A stretch of DNA of 64,000 nucleotides from Imhoffiella fuscus (GTDB lineage: Bacteria > Pseudomonadota > Gammaproteobacteria > Chromatiales > Chromatiaceae), in assembly GCF_042682685.1 (NCBI RefSeq), contig NZ_JBHUHX010000001.1, forward strand, positions 1 through 64,000. Reading direction: 5' to 3'. The position numbers and the translations under genes were made by a program. This document shows, piece after piece, positions 42,941-50,325 of the stretch (position 1 is the stretch's first letter; the number at the start of each line of letters is the position of its first letter). Under the pieces are notes generated by a model that was not told the DNA's origin, ran no database searches, and was given only the letters and a program-made list of their open reading frames with translations.

Positions 42941-43789
42941 TCAAGACGCCTCGATATGCTCCGTGACCAGCAACTGGCGCGCGGCTTCGATGACCGAATT
43001 CAATGGCTCGACGAGCGCCTCGCTCGCCAACAGCCTGCGATCCATGCCTTCGGTGCGTCCGTAGAGGACGAGACGCAGGTGTTCGTCGGTGCGCGCGTGC
43101 CGTTGCAGGTCGCGCAGGATGTGCGCGAATTCGCTGCGTGTCGGGGTCGTTCCCAGTGCGCGAAACAGCCGGGAGAGCGCATCGAACAGTGGCTGCGCGT
43201 CTGCGTCCAGGCCGAACGCCTCCGGACGGTAGACGATCTCCCGCTCTGAGACCCGGTTGACCCAGACGCGGAAGCTGGCCTTCTGCAAGGCGTGGTAGAG
43301 CGGTTCCTCCGAGATCAGGAACAGCAGCAGGTGGTGCGGGTTGACCTCGTAGCGACCGTCGCGCACCTCCCAGTAGCCGTTGGTGGCCAGACGGTGGATG
43401 CGGATGTGTTCGCGGAAATCGGCCGCCTGGAGCTGATCGAGGATCAGAACCGTGGAGTCGCCCTCGCTCTGGGCGCATGCCTCGCTGACGATGGAGTCGA
43501 GGGGCTCGATCGGCGGCTCCTCCCGTCCCATCTCGTCGCGGCTCGGAGGGAGGATGACCGCCGGGACTGGAGGCTTCTTGTCGGTGAAGTCGTGATAGAG
43601 AACGTGCGCGACCCCGATGGCGTGGGCCAGCGCCGTGGCGAAGGCGGTCTTGCGCCGTTCTCCGTCACCCTCGATGTTGAGCGTGCGGACACCCCGGGTC
43701 GGGCTTTCGATGAGGCAGCGAAGCTGGAATTCGTAGTCCTCGTTGGACTCGAATCCCTGTTCGGCCATGCGTTCGCGTAGGTTCGACAT
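42941..43789 (-). CDS. P-loop-like protein of unknown function
   Basis: 282 aa from the ATG at 43789. Residues 41-48 read GDGERRKT, an imperfect Walker A with Arg where Gly normally precedes Lys. STVLILDQLQ about 85 residues later resembles Walker B, and LLLFLISEEPLY could be a sensor strand. The layout suggests an AAA/STAND-like ATPase domain followed by a helical C-terminus. I do not recognise the family. It is flanked by bolA and an ankyrin lipoprotein gene, all leftward but separated by 80-170 bases. Confidence 0.65.
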   Translation of the reverse strand: MSNLRERMAEQGFESNEDYEFQLRCLIESPTRGVRTLNIEGDGERRKTAFATALAHAIGVAHVLYHDFTDKKPPVPAVILPPSRDEMGREEPPIEPLDSIVSEACAQSEGDSTVLILDQLQAADFREHIRIHRLATNGYWEVRDGRYEVNPHHLLLFLISEEPLYHALQKASFRVWVNRVSEREIVYRPEAFGLDADAQPLFDALSRLFRALGTTPTRSEFAHILRDLQRHARTDEHLRLVLYGRTEGMDRRLLASEALVEPLNSVIEAARQLLVTEHIEAS

Positions 43790-43873
43790 GGGCCAAGAAT
43801 AGCCGGAGCCGCGCGCGGATGCAGCTTCGTTTCGCACCGCCCTCCCTGTCGGTGCGCGTCGTCGGGTGCGGCC

Positions 43874-44446
43874 TCAGCCGGCCGATTCGAGCTGTTCGAG
43901 CACCTCGGCGTGGCCTTCCTCCCTGGCCCAGTCGGCCGCCGTTTTGCCGTCGAAGTCCTTGAGCGTGCGGTCGGCGTGATGGTTCAAGAGGACCGCGACG
44001 GTGCGCGCATGGCCCTGTTTGGCCGCCCAGATGAGCGCCGTCCAGCCCTTGGTCGATTCCTGATGGTCGACCATGGCGCCGCGCTTCAGCAGCAGATCGA
44101 CGATCTCGGCGTGATTGTTCGAGGCGGCCAGCATCATGGCGGTGTAGCCGCCCTTGTCCTCGGCGTCGACCTTGGCGCCGACCGAGATCAGCCGCTCGAC
44201 CACGGCCATGTGTCCATTGAGGGCCGCCTTCATCAGGGGCGTCCAGTTGCAGCTGTCGCGGACGTCCGGCTTGCGGTGGCGCGACAGCAGGCGATCCAGC
44301 GCATTGAGATCGCCTTGCTCGGCGACATCCAGCATGGCCTGGGTCGTTTCGTCGGGCGGTGAGAAGTCGCTCTGGTCGCCCGAGCCGCAGCCCCAGAGGC
44401 TGGTGGCGAGGAGGGTTGCGAGTAGGAATTTGATCGATGTGTTCAT
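43874..44446 (-). CDS. Ankyrin-repeat lipoprotein
   Basis: 190 aa from the ATG at 44446 (an ATG three codons upstream is possible). The leader IKFLLATLLATSLWGCGSG ends in a lipobox (LWGC). The rest is four ankyrin repeats (TPLMKAALNGHMAVVERLI, TAMMLAASNNHAEIVDLLL, TALIWAAKQGHARTVAVLL, KTAADWAREEGHAEVLEQL). It probably mediates protein binding in the periplasm, anchored to a membrane. No partner can be named. Confidence 0.88.
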   Translation of the reverse strand: MNTSIKFLLATLLATSLWGCGSGDQSDFSPPDETTQAMLDVAEQGDLNALDRLLSRHRKPDVRDSCNWTPLMKAALNGHMAVVERLISVGAKVDAEDKGGYTAMMLAASNNHAEIVDLLLKRGAMVDHQESTKGWTALIWAAKQGHARTVAVLLNHHADRTLKDFDGKTAADWAREEGHAEVLEQLESAG

Positions 44447-44534
44447 GCGATGCATTCTCAGGCCCGTCGCGAAGACCGCCAATGAGAATGCGCAAGGGCG
44501 CGGGGCAAACCGTATCCGGGACTGGACGCGTGTT

Positions 44535-45275
44535 TCAGTGGCTACTGGTGCAGTCGCCGTAATGGCAGTCCACGCTGACCTGGGTGCCGCCGATGCAAAA
44601 GACGCGGTGTCGTTCCCAGTCCGGGCCGGATGCGAGGAGTTGGGTCGGGCGATCCGTGAGTTCGCAGCCACGGCTGATGGCATAGCGCTCGGCGGCGTAG
44701 GACCAGGTGCCGGAGGCGCCTGAGGTCGGCGCGATAGGGGTGATCCGTCCGGGCGTTTCGCCGCGCTCGGCCGGTCTCGTTCCGGTCCCGTCTCTGCGAG
44801 CATCCCAGTTGGCGCGCAGCGAGTCGAGCGCGTGCCCGAGGTTGGCGCGGTAGCGGTCGGTGACGTCCGTCATTCGCTCCTCCTCGGTCTCGGGCCAGTC
44901 GATCTCCTGGGCGTGCAGCTCCACCCGCACTCCGGCCGATTCTTCCCTGAACGCAGCGAAGATACGCAGCATCTTCTCGATCGTGAGGACGCCCTGATGT
45001 TCTTCGCCCACCAGTGTCTGCTCGAAGACGGCCTGGGTCGGTGCGACCGCGCGAACGCTCCAGCCTCGACTGGTCGCGCTCTCCACAGTGAAGTTGCGCG
45101 CCTCGCCGAGATCGGCGCCGAAGAGCAGGACGCCCGGAGCGGATTGGGCCGGCGCGCGTTCGACATGGGCACCGAGCATCAGGCCGAGCAGGGCGCAGAG
45201 GATGAGGGGCCGGGTCGGTCGGGCGATCCGGGGGCGGCGACAACGGCGATGCAACCGTTTCGCCGCGCCGCTCAT
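44535..45275 (-). CDS. Exported cysteine-rich protein, paralogue of the preceding lipoprotein
   Basis: 246 aa. Arg-rich N-terminus then a hydrophobic leader (LILCALLGLMLGAHVERAPA). Its ATG overlaps the stop of the lipoprotein gene (ATGA). The body resembles that protein: SRGWSVRAVAP, then YRANLGHALDSLRANWD, and a C-terminal part with the pattern RGCEL ... HRVFCIGG ... VSVDCHYGDCTSS. Four cysteines there could form two disulfides. Family and function are unknown. Confidence 0.75.
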   Translation of the reverse strand: MSGAAKRLHRRCRRPRIARPTRPLILCALLGLMLGAHVERAPAQSAPGVLLFGADLGEARNFTVESATSRGWSVRAVAPTQAVFEQTLVGEEHQGVLTIEKMLRIFAAFREESAGVRVELHAQEIDWPETEEERMTDVTDRYRANLGHALDSLRANWDARRDGTGTRPAERGETPGRITPIAPTSGASGTWSYAAERYAISRGCELTDRPTQLLASGPDWERHRVFCIGGTQVSVDCHYGDCTSSH

Positions 45276-46294
45276 AGCAGGCTCTTGCAGACGCCGTTCT
45301 GACACTTGACCAGGACGCTGTCGCTACCGACGCAGGAGACCTTGTGGACCTCGCCGTCCTGGCGCGACTCGATCAGCTGGGAGCCTCCATCGACTTGACA
45401 GCCATGCTGACGGGCGAATTGCTCGGCATTGGCGGTCATGGTCAGTCGGCTGGGCGCGCGACTGCTCGGCGGCAGGGTCATCATGTCGTTCTGGCGTGGT
45501 TGATAGCTGTAATTGGGGGGCGTCGAGGTTCGCCCGGAAGCCATCGCGGCGGTCGCGTCCACGACCGGAGCCGCGCCCGATGGTGTGCGGCGAGGCTCGG
45601 GTGCGGGGGGCGTGCGAGGCGGTAGGGCAACCGTCGCGGCTGTCGTCGCTGCCGCCGGGGCGGAGTTGCTGTCTTGCGTGGATGCCGTCGTGGCCGCCGG
45701 TGCAGGGGAGGGCGGTGCGTTTTGCGCGCCACCTTCCGCGTTTTCCTTGGGATGGCTTTCTTCCCAGGCGCCCTTCCAGCCCGAGGCCGGCGGCGCGGCG
45801 CGGGCGAGTCGATTCTGGTTTTCCATCCAATTGGCGGCGAGCGTATCGAGCGATTGATTCAGGGTATCGCGGAAATAGTCGGTGTAGTCGGTTCGAAGCG
45901 GTTGGGCCGCTCCGGCGACCGGCGAGACCAGCTCGGCCTTGGTTGCGACGTTCACTCCGCCGGGTTGTTCGATGAAATAGGAGGTGATCTCCAGGTTCGA
46001 TCCCGGCGGGACGGGCGTGCTCGACGGCAGGCTCTGGTTTTCCGCAGGGCGGCGCAGGATGAGTCGATCCGGGTCGGACTCGATGATGGTCCAGCCCTTG
46101 CTTCGGGCGGCCCCCATCGCGAGCGACTTCAGATCGGCGCGCTGCGCGCCGGACATGAGCTTCTGCGGGAGATTGCCAACCTCCAGCGTTGGATCTGCCG
46201 GCTGATCCGCAGCCGTCGGGGTGCCGGCACATCCCTGCAAGAGCCCGGTGGTGAGTGCCATGCAACAGACTGTGGCGAATAGACGCAGGTTCAA
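45272..46294 (-). CDS. Lipoprotein with C-terminal four-cysteine domain
   Basis: 340 aa from a TTG at 46294, with GAGGA 7 bases upstream; this gives NLRLFATVCCMALTTGLLQGC, a complete lipoprotein leader. An ATG at 46255 is less likely. Residues about 45-185 form a domain ending YFRDTLNQSLDTLAANW, followed by a long Pro/Ala/Thr linker and a C-terminal module with HGCQVDGG ... HKVSCVGSDSVLVKCQNGVCKS. The same two modules recur in the downstream coupled gene. No known family recognised; envelope location is predicted. Confidence 0.75.
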   Translation of the reverse strand: MNLRLFATVCCMALTTGLLQGCAGTPTAADQPADPTLEVGNLPQKLMSGAQRADLKSLAMGAARSKGWTIIESDPDRLILRRPAENQSLPSSTPVPPGSNLEITSYFIEQPGGVNVATKAELVSPVAGAAQPLRTDYTDYFRDTLNQSLDTLAANWMENQNRLARAAPPASGWKGAWEESHPKENAEGGAQNAPPSPAPAATTASTQDSNSAPAAATTAATVALPPRTPPAPEPRRTPSGAAPVVDATAAMASGRTSTPPNYSYQPRQNDMMTLPPSSRAPSRLTMTANAEQFARQHGCQVDGGSQLIESRQDGEVHKVSCVGSDSVLVKCQNGVCKSLL

Positions 46295-46529
46295 CCTAAT
46301 GTCCTCAAACAGAAAAACGGATAGGGCGACGCCGCTCGGGCGTCGGGGACGAAAGAATTCGAATCGGAAGCGGATGCTAGCACAGAGCCGCGATAGCGTA
46401 AGCGCCACCTGTGACGCTCGGTCTTCAGGTGTCTGCGCGGGCGCTTGGTTTGGACGTTCGGCGCTTGAGATGACCGGCGCCGAGTGGGCGCAATGCCTGC
46501 CAAGTTCGGCATTCAATGAAGCGGTGCGA

Positions 46530-46559
46530 TTGACATATTGTTAGTATGCTAACTAATAT
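46530..46559 (+). promoter_or_regulatory. Promoter and operator of the MarR/Aae operon
   Basis: TTGACA at 46530-46535 and TAATAT at 46554-46559 (18-base spacing) form a good sigma-70 promoter. Between them lies the perfect palindrome GTTAGTATGCTAAC (46540-46553), close to the SlyA/MarR site type TTAG-N4-CTAA. Binding there would block RNA polymerase, so autorepression by the adjacent MarR protein, relieved by a ligand, is inferred. Confidence 0.75.
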
Positions 46560-46578
46560 TTAGCAACCTATCTATATT

Positions 46579-47064
46579 TTGGCGAAACATTACTCTGTGA
46601 GCGGATCAAGGCAAGAGCAGGAGCGGTTGTTCACCAGCCAGGTCGTGCGGCTATCGCGGGTCTACCGCAAAGAGGCCAATCGAGGGCTCGACGGCTGCGG
46701 GATTTCGGATGCGCAGGCGCTGCCTGTGCTGCACATCGCCCGCTGCGGCGGTGGGATGCGCCAGAACGTGCTTGCCGAGGAGATTGGGATCGAGGGGCCG
46801 TCTCTGGTGCGTTTGCTCGATCAGCTCTGCGCCCACGGGTTGGTGGAGCGTCGAGACGATGCCTGCGACCGGCGCGCCAAGACGCTGCATCTGACCTCGG
46901 CCGGGAACGCTTTGGCAGCGCGCATCGAGGAGGCATTGAGTCAGGTGCGCGGCGCCCTGTTGGCTTCGGTCAGCGATGCGGACCTGGAGGCGGCTTTGCG
47001 CGTGCTGGGAGCGCTGGAAGCGGGATTGGCGGCACGAGCGGATGCCTCCAAGAGCGATCGCTGA
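46579..47064 (+). CDS. MarR-family transcriptional regulator
   Basis: 161 aa. A winged-helix MarR domain with the recognition region MRQNVLAEEIGIEGPSLVRLLDQLCAHGLVERR and the wing DACDRRAKTLHLTSAG. It resembles SlyA-type regulators that release DNA on binding aromatic compounds. The TTG at 46579 is the first start downstream of the predicted transcription start; a GTG at 46597 is an alternative. It precedes the aaeB-like gene by 8 bases, so it should control the efflux pump genes and itself. Confidence 0.88.
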   Translation: MAKHYSVSGSRQEQERLFTSQVVRLSRVYRKEANRGLDGCGISDAQALPVLHIARCGGGMRQNVLAEEIGIEGPSLVRLLDQLCAHGLVERRDDACDRRAKTLHLTSAGNALAARIEEALSQVRGALLASVSDADLEAALRVLGALEAGLAARADASKSDR

Positions 47065-47072
47065 CACGTGCC

Positions 47073-49163
47073 ATGCCAGTGATCAACCGGGCGAGCCTGC
47101 AGTTCGCCATCAATACTCTGTTGGCGGGGATGCTTGCGCTCTATCTCGCCATGAGCATCGATTTGCCGCGTCCCTACTGGGCGATGATGACGGTTTATGT
47201 CGTCAGCCATCCGCTGGCCGCTGCGGTGCGCTCGAAGGCCATCTACCGATTTCTGGGCACCCTGCTCGGGGCGGCCGGCGCCGTGCTGCTCATTCCGCGA
47301 TTCGTACAGGCGCCCGTGCTGCTCTCGCTGGCCATGTCGCTCTGGGTGGGTGGCTGTCTGGCGATCTCGGTGCTGGACCGTTCTCCGCGCGCCTACATCC
47401 TCATGCTGGCCGGATACACCATTGCCTTGATCGGCTTCCCGGCGGTGACGGAGCCAACCCAGATCTTCGACGTCGCCATCTATCGCGTCCAGGAGATCCT
47501 GCTCGGCATCGTCTGTGCGACCCTGGTCCACAGCCTGTTTTTCCCGCGCCCGGTCGGTGAGGCACTGCGCTCGCGCATCGGCAACTGGCTCGGCGAGGCG
47601 GATGACTGGGCACTCGATCTGCTGCGTCAAGGATTGGAATCGGGGCTCGACGGTTCGGATATCGACCGCAATCGCGGTCGGCTGGCCGGTGCGGCCAGCG
47701 AGATCCAGCTCATGCTGGTCCACCTGCCATTCGATACGTCCAATCTGCGCGAGACCACCGCCGTGGTGCGTCTGTTGCGCGATCGGCTCCTGCTCCTGAT
47801 TCCCATCCTGTCGAGCCTGTCCGACCGGATCGCAGCGATGCGCCGGGCCACTCCGGATCTCGATCCGGAAATCGCCGTCATGCTTCGCGAGGTGGCCGAT
47901 TGGGTCGAGGAGGGCGCGTCGCTCGCCTCCAGCCGATCGCTGATCGAGCGTCTCGATGCGTTGGCCTCGGAGACGGCCGTTGGGGATTGGCACCAGGCGA
48001 CGCGCGTCGCGCTCATCTCGCGTCTGCGCGATCTGGTGACGGCGTTGGGCGAGGGGCATGCCCTGCTGGCCCATCTGCATGCCCCGGACGGACCGCTGCC
48101 TCGGCTGCTCGGCGAAGAGGTTGCGAGTACCGCCGATCGTCCGTTGCACCGGGATCCAGAGCTGGCCTTGCTCTCCGGTCTGGCCGCGACGATCACGATC
48201 ATGATCGTCTGTCTGGTCTGGATCGGTTCCGGGTGGGACGACGGCAAGTGGTCCGCGATGACGGCTGCCATCACCTGCTCACTGTTCGCCGCGATGGATG
48301 ATCCGGTGCCCGCGATTCGCAGTTTCGGCGTCTATCTGGTGGTCTCCATGGTGGTGGCCGGGCTCTATATCTTCGTGGTGATGCCGTCCATCGGCAGCTT
48401 CCCCATGCTGGCCTTGGCACTCACGCCGATGCTCTTTGGCATCGGGATCATGATCCCGGATCCGCGCCTGGCCTTTCCCGCGCTCTCGACCATTCTCAAC
48501 GTCGTCAACACACTCGTGATTCAAGACCATGCATCCGCCGATTTCGCACGGTTTCTCAATATCAGTCTGTCGCAGTTCTTCGGCGTCTTCGTCGCGGTCT
48601 TCGTGACCCGCTCGTTGCGCTCCATGAGCGCCGAGGTCAGTGCCCGGCGTCTGCTGCGCCAGATATGGAGTCATCTGTCCCGTCTCGCCAATGGACGCGA
48701 AGAAAACACGGCAGTGGATTTCGCCTCCCGGTCACTGGACCGTCTTGGGCTCTTGAGCCCCAAGCTCGCGCGTCTCAAAAACAGCGATCTCAATGGTGTC
48801 GATGTCCTCAAGGATTTACGGGTCGGCTTGGATCTGGTGGCCTTGCGCGATCTGCGCTCCGGGCTTCCTGCGTCGGTTGGCGCGGCGCTGGATCGCCTGC
48901 TCGATGGCGTCGGAGAGCGCTATCAGCGTTTGTCGCTCGACGGTCGGGCGCCCGACGACACTGGGCTGTTGGTTCAGTTCGACCGGTTGCTGGAGCGGTC
49001 GGCTCAGAGTAGCGCATCCGGCGGCGCGCTCGGTGTGCGCGGGATCGGCGCACTGGTCGGTCTGAGACGCAACCTCTTTCCGGATGCCCTGAATCGTTCC
49101 GATACGCCGGTTGACTCCGATGCGCTCAATCGCGGTCCGCTTGCCGTGGGAGGTGCGGCATGA
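47073..49163 (+). CDS. aaeB: FUSC/AaeB-type aromatic acid efflux transporter
   Basis: 696 aa. Two blocks of TM helices, N-terminal about 10-160 (with LYLAMSIDLPRPYWAMMTVYVVSHP) and 360-510 (with GWDDGKWSAMTAAITCSLFA), separated by cytoplasmic helical domains, as in AaeB and other fusaric acid resistance proteins. In E. coli AaeAB exports p-hydroxybenzoate and related acids. Operon MarR-aaeB-aaeX-aaeA; the stop overlaps the aaeX start. Confidence 0.9.
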   Translation: MPVINRASLQFAINTLLAGMLALYLAMSIDLPRPYWAMMTVYVVSHPLAAAVRSKAIYRFLGTLLGAAGAVLLIPRFVQAPVLLSLAMSLWVGGCLAISVLDRSPRAYILMLAGYTIALIGFPAVTEPTQIFDVAIYRVQEILLGIVCATLVHSLFFPRPVGEALRSRIGNWLGEADDWALDLLRQGLESGLDGSDIDRNRGRLAGAASEIQLMLVHLPFDTSNLRETTAVVRLLRDRLLLLIPILSSLSDRIAAMRRATPDLDPEIAVMLREVADWVEEGASLASSRSLIERLDALASETAVGDWHQATRVALISRLRDLVTALGEGHALLAHLHAPDGPLPRLLGEEVASTADRPLHRDPELALLSGLAATITIMIVCLVWIGSGWDDGKWSAMTAAITCSLFAAMDDPVPAIRSFGVYLVVSMVVAGLYIFVVMPSIGSFPMLALALTPMLFGIGIMIPDPRLAFPALSTILNVVNTLVIQDHASADFARFLNISLSQFFGVFVAVFVTRSLRSMSAEVSARRLLRQIWSHLSRLANGREENTAVDFASRSLDRLGLLSPKLARLKNSDLNGVDVLKDLRVGLDLVALRDLRSGLPASVGAALDRLLDGVGERYQRLSLDGRAPDDTGLLVQFDRLLERSAQSSASGGALGVRGIGALVGLRRNLFPDALNRSDTPVDSDALNRGPLAVGGAA

Positions 49164-49369
49164 TCGGCGAGGTCGATATCTTCGGTGTCTTTCTCCGCTC
49201 CGAACTGGTGACCAGCGGCGTCGCATTGGTCCTGACCTTTGGAGTCAATCGGCTCCTCATCCGGCTCGGCCTCTATCGCTATTTTTGGCATCAGGCCTTG
49301 GCCGAGGTGGCGCTCTTCGTGATCGTCTGGGCGGTGGTGGTGCAGCTTTCCTCTTTGTGGTTCGTGTGA
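49160..49369 (+). CDS. aaeX: DUF1656 small membrane protein, AaeX-like
   Basis: 69 aa with two hydrophobic segments (SGVALVLTFGVNRLLIRLG and ALAEVALFVIVWAVVVQLS). The ATG overlaps the aaeB stop. DUF1656 proteins always accompany FUSC/HlyD pumps; their role is unknown, probably assisting pump assembly. The N-terminus EVDIFGVFLRSELV is typical of the family. Confidence 0.9.
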   Translation: MIGEVDIFGVFLRSELVTSGVALVLTFGVNRLLIRLGLYRYFWHQALAEVALFVIVWAVVVQLSSLWFV

Positions 49370-49386
49370 AACGGCGGAGATTCTCT

Positions 49387-50283
49387 GTGTTCTCGATGCA
49401 GTCCTTTATCAAGTTAAGACGAATCCTGCTGACCCTGTCGGTCGTAGGACTGGCGCTGGTCGCCGGCTATCGGCTCTGGATCCACTATCAGGTCGAGCCC
49501 TGGACGCCCGACGGGCGCGTGCGCGCCGATATCGTCAAGATCGCCCCCGACGTTTCGGGGCTGGTGACTAAGGTTTTGGTCACCAACGATCAGATGGTCC
49601 ATGCCGGCCAGCCGCTCTTCCAGATCGACCCGGATCGCTACGTGCTCGCCTTGCGTCAGGCGGCGGCCGAGATCCTGGCGCGAAAGGCGGCCCTGGAGCA
49701 GGCGAGGCGCGATGCGTCACGTGCCACAGCGCTCGGCGAGATGGTGTCCAGAGAGGATCGCGAGGAGAGCCATTCGCAGCAGACTCAGGCCGAGGCCGCG
49801 CTGACCAAGGCGCAGGTCGCGCGCGACCTGGCGGCATTGGATGTGGAGCGCACACTGGTGAAGGCGCCGGTTGACGGCGCGCTGTCCGACTTGGGGCTTC
49901 GGGTCGGCAACTATGTCACTGCCGGTACGCCGGTGATGGCGCTGATCGACGCCCATTCCTATCGGGTCGAGGGCTATTTCGAGGAGACCAAGCTGCACCG
50001 CATCTCGGTCGGTCAGCCGGCTCGGGTCCGGCTGATGGGGGATAGTCGCGTCCTGAAGGGCCATGTCCAGAGCATCGCCACCGGTATCGAGGATCGGGAC
50101 CGCGCCGCCAGCGACAATCTGCTTCCCAACGTCAATCCGACCTTCAGTTGGGTGCGTCTGGCTCAGCGGGTTCCGGTGCGCATCCGCCTGGATCAGCTCC
50201 CGGATCCGATTACGGACCTGGTGGTCGGACGGACGGCGACGGTGGAGGTGCTACCGAAACCCGCCGCTCCGTCCGAGCTCTGA
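49387..50283 (+). CDS. aaeA: HlyD-family periplasmic adaptor, AaeA-like
   Basis: 298 aa from the GTG at 49387 (GGAG 7 bases upstream); a GTG at 49366 overlapping aaeX and an ATG at 49396 are alternatives. An N-terminal anchor helix (ILLTLSVVGLALVAGYRLW) precedes the biotinyl-lipoyl-like domain (VKIAPDVSGLVTKVLVTNDQ), a helical hairpin (about 90-150) and beta-barrel (YFEETKLHRISVGQPARV). It links the AaeB pump to the outer membrane. The C-terminal VRLAQRVPVRIRLDQ matches E. coli AaeA closely. Confidence 0.9.
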   Translation: MFSMQSFIKLRRILLTLSVVGLALVAGYRLWIHYQVEPWTPDGRVRADIVKIAPDVSGLVTKVLVTNDQMVHAGQPLFQIDPDRYVLALRQAAAEILARKAALEQARRDASRATALGEMVSREDREESHSQQTQAEAALTKAQVARDLAALDVERTLVKAPVDGALSDLGLRVGNYVTAGTPVMALIDAHSYRVEGYFEETKLHRISVGQPARVRLMGDSRVLKGHVQSIATGIEDRDRAASDNLLPNVNPTFSWVRLAQRVPVRIRLDQLPDPITDLVVGRTATVEVLPKPAAPSEL

Positions 50284-50287
50284 GGTT

Positions 50288-50315
50288 CCCTCCGCGAACG
50301 GGCGTTCGCGGAGGG
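50288..50315. terminator. Stem-loop between convergent aaeA and valS
   Basis: A perfect 11-bp inverted repeat CCCTCCGCGAA / TTCGCGGAGGG with a CGGGCG loop directly follows the aaeA stop and precedes the valS stop. Likely bidirectional terminator, although without a T run. Confidence 0.7.
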
Positions 50316-50325
50316 GCCGTGTTCC

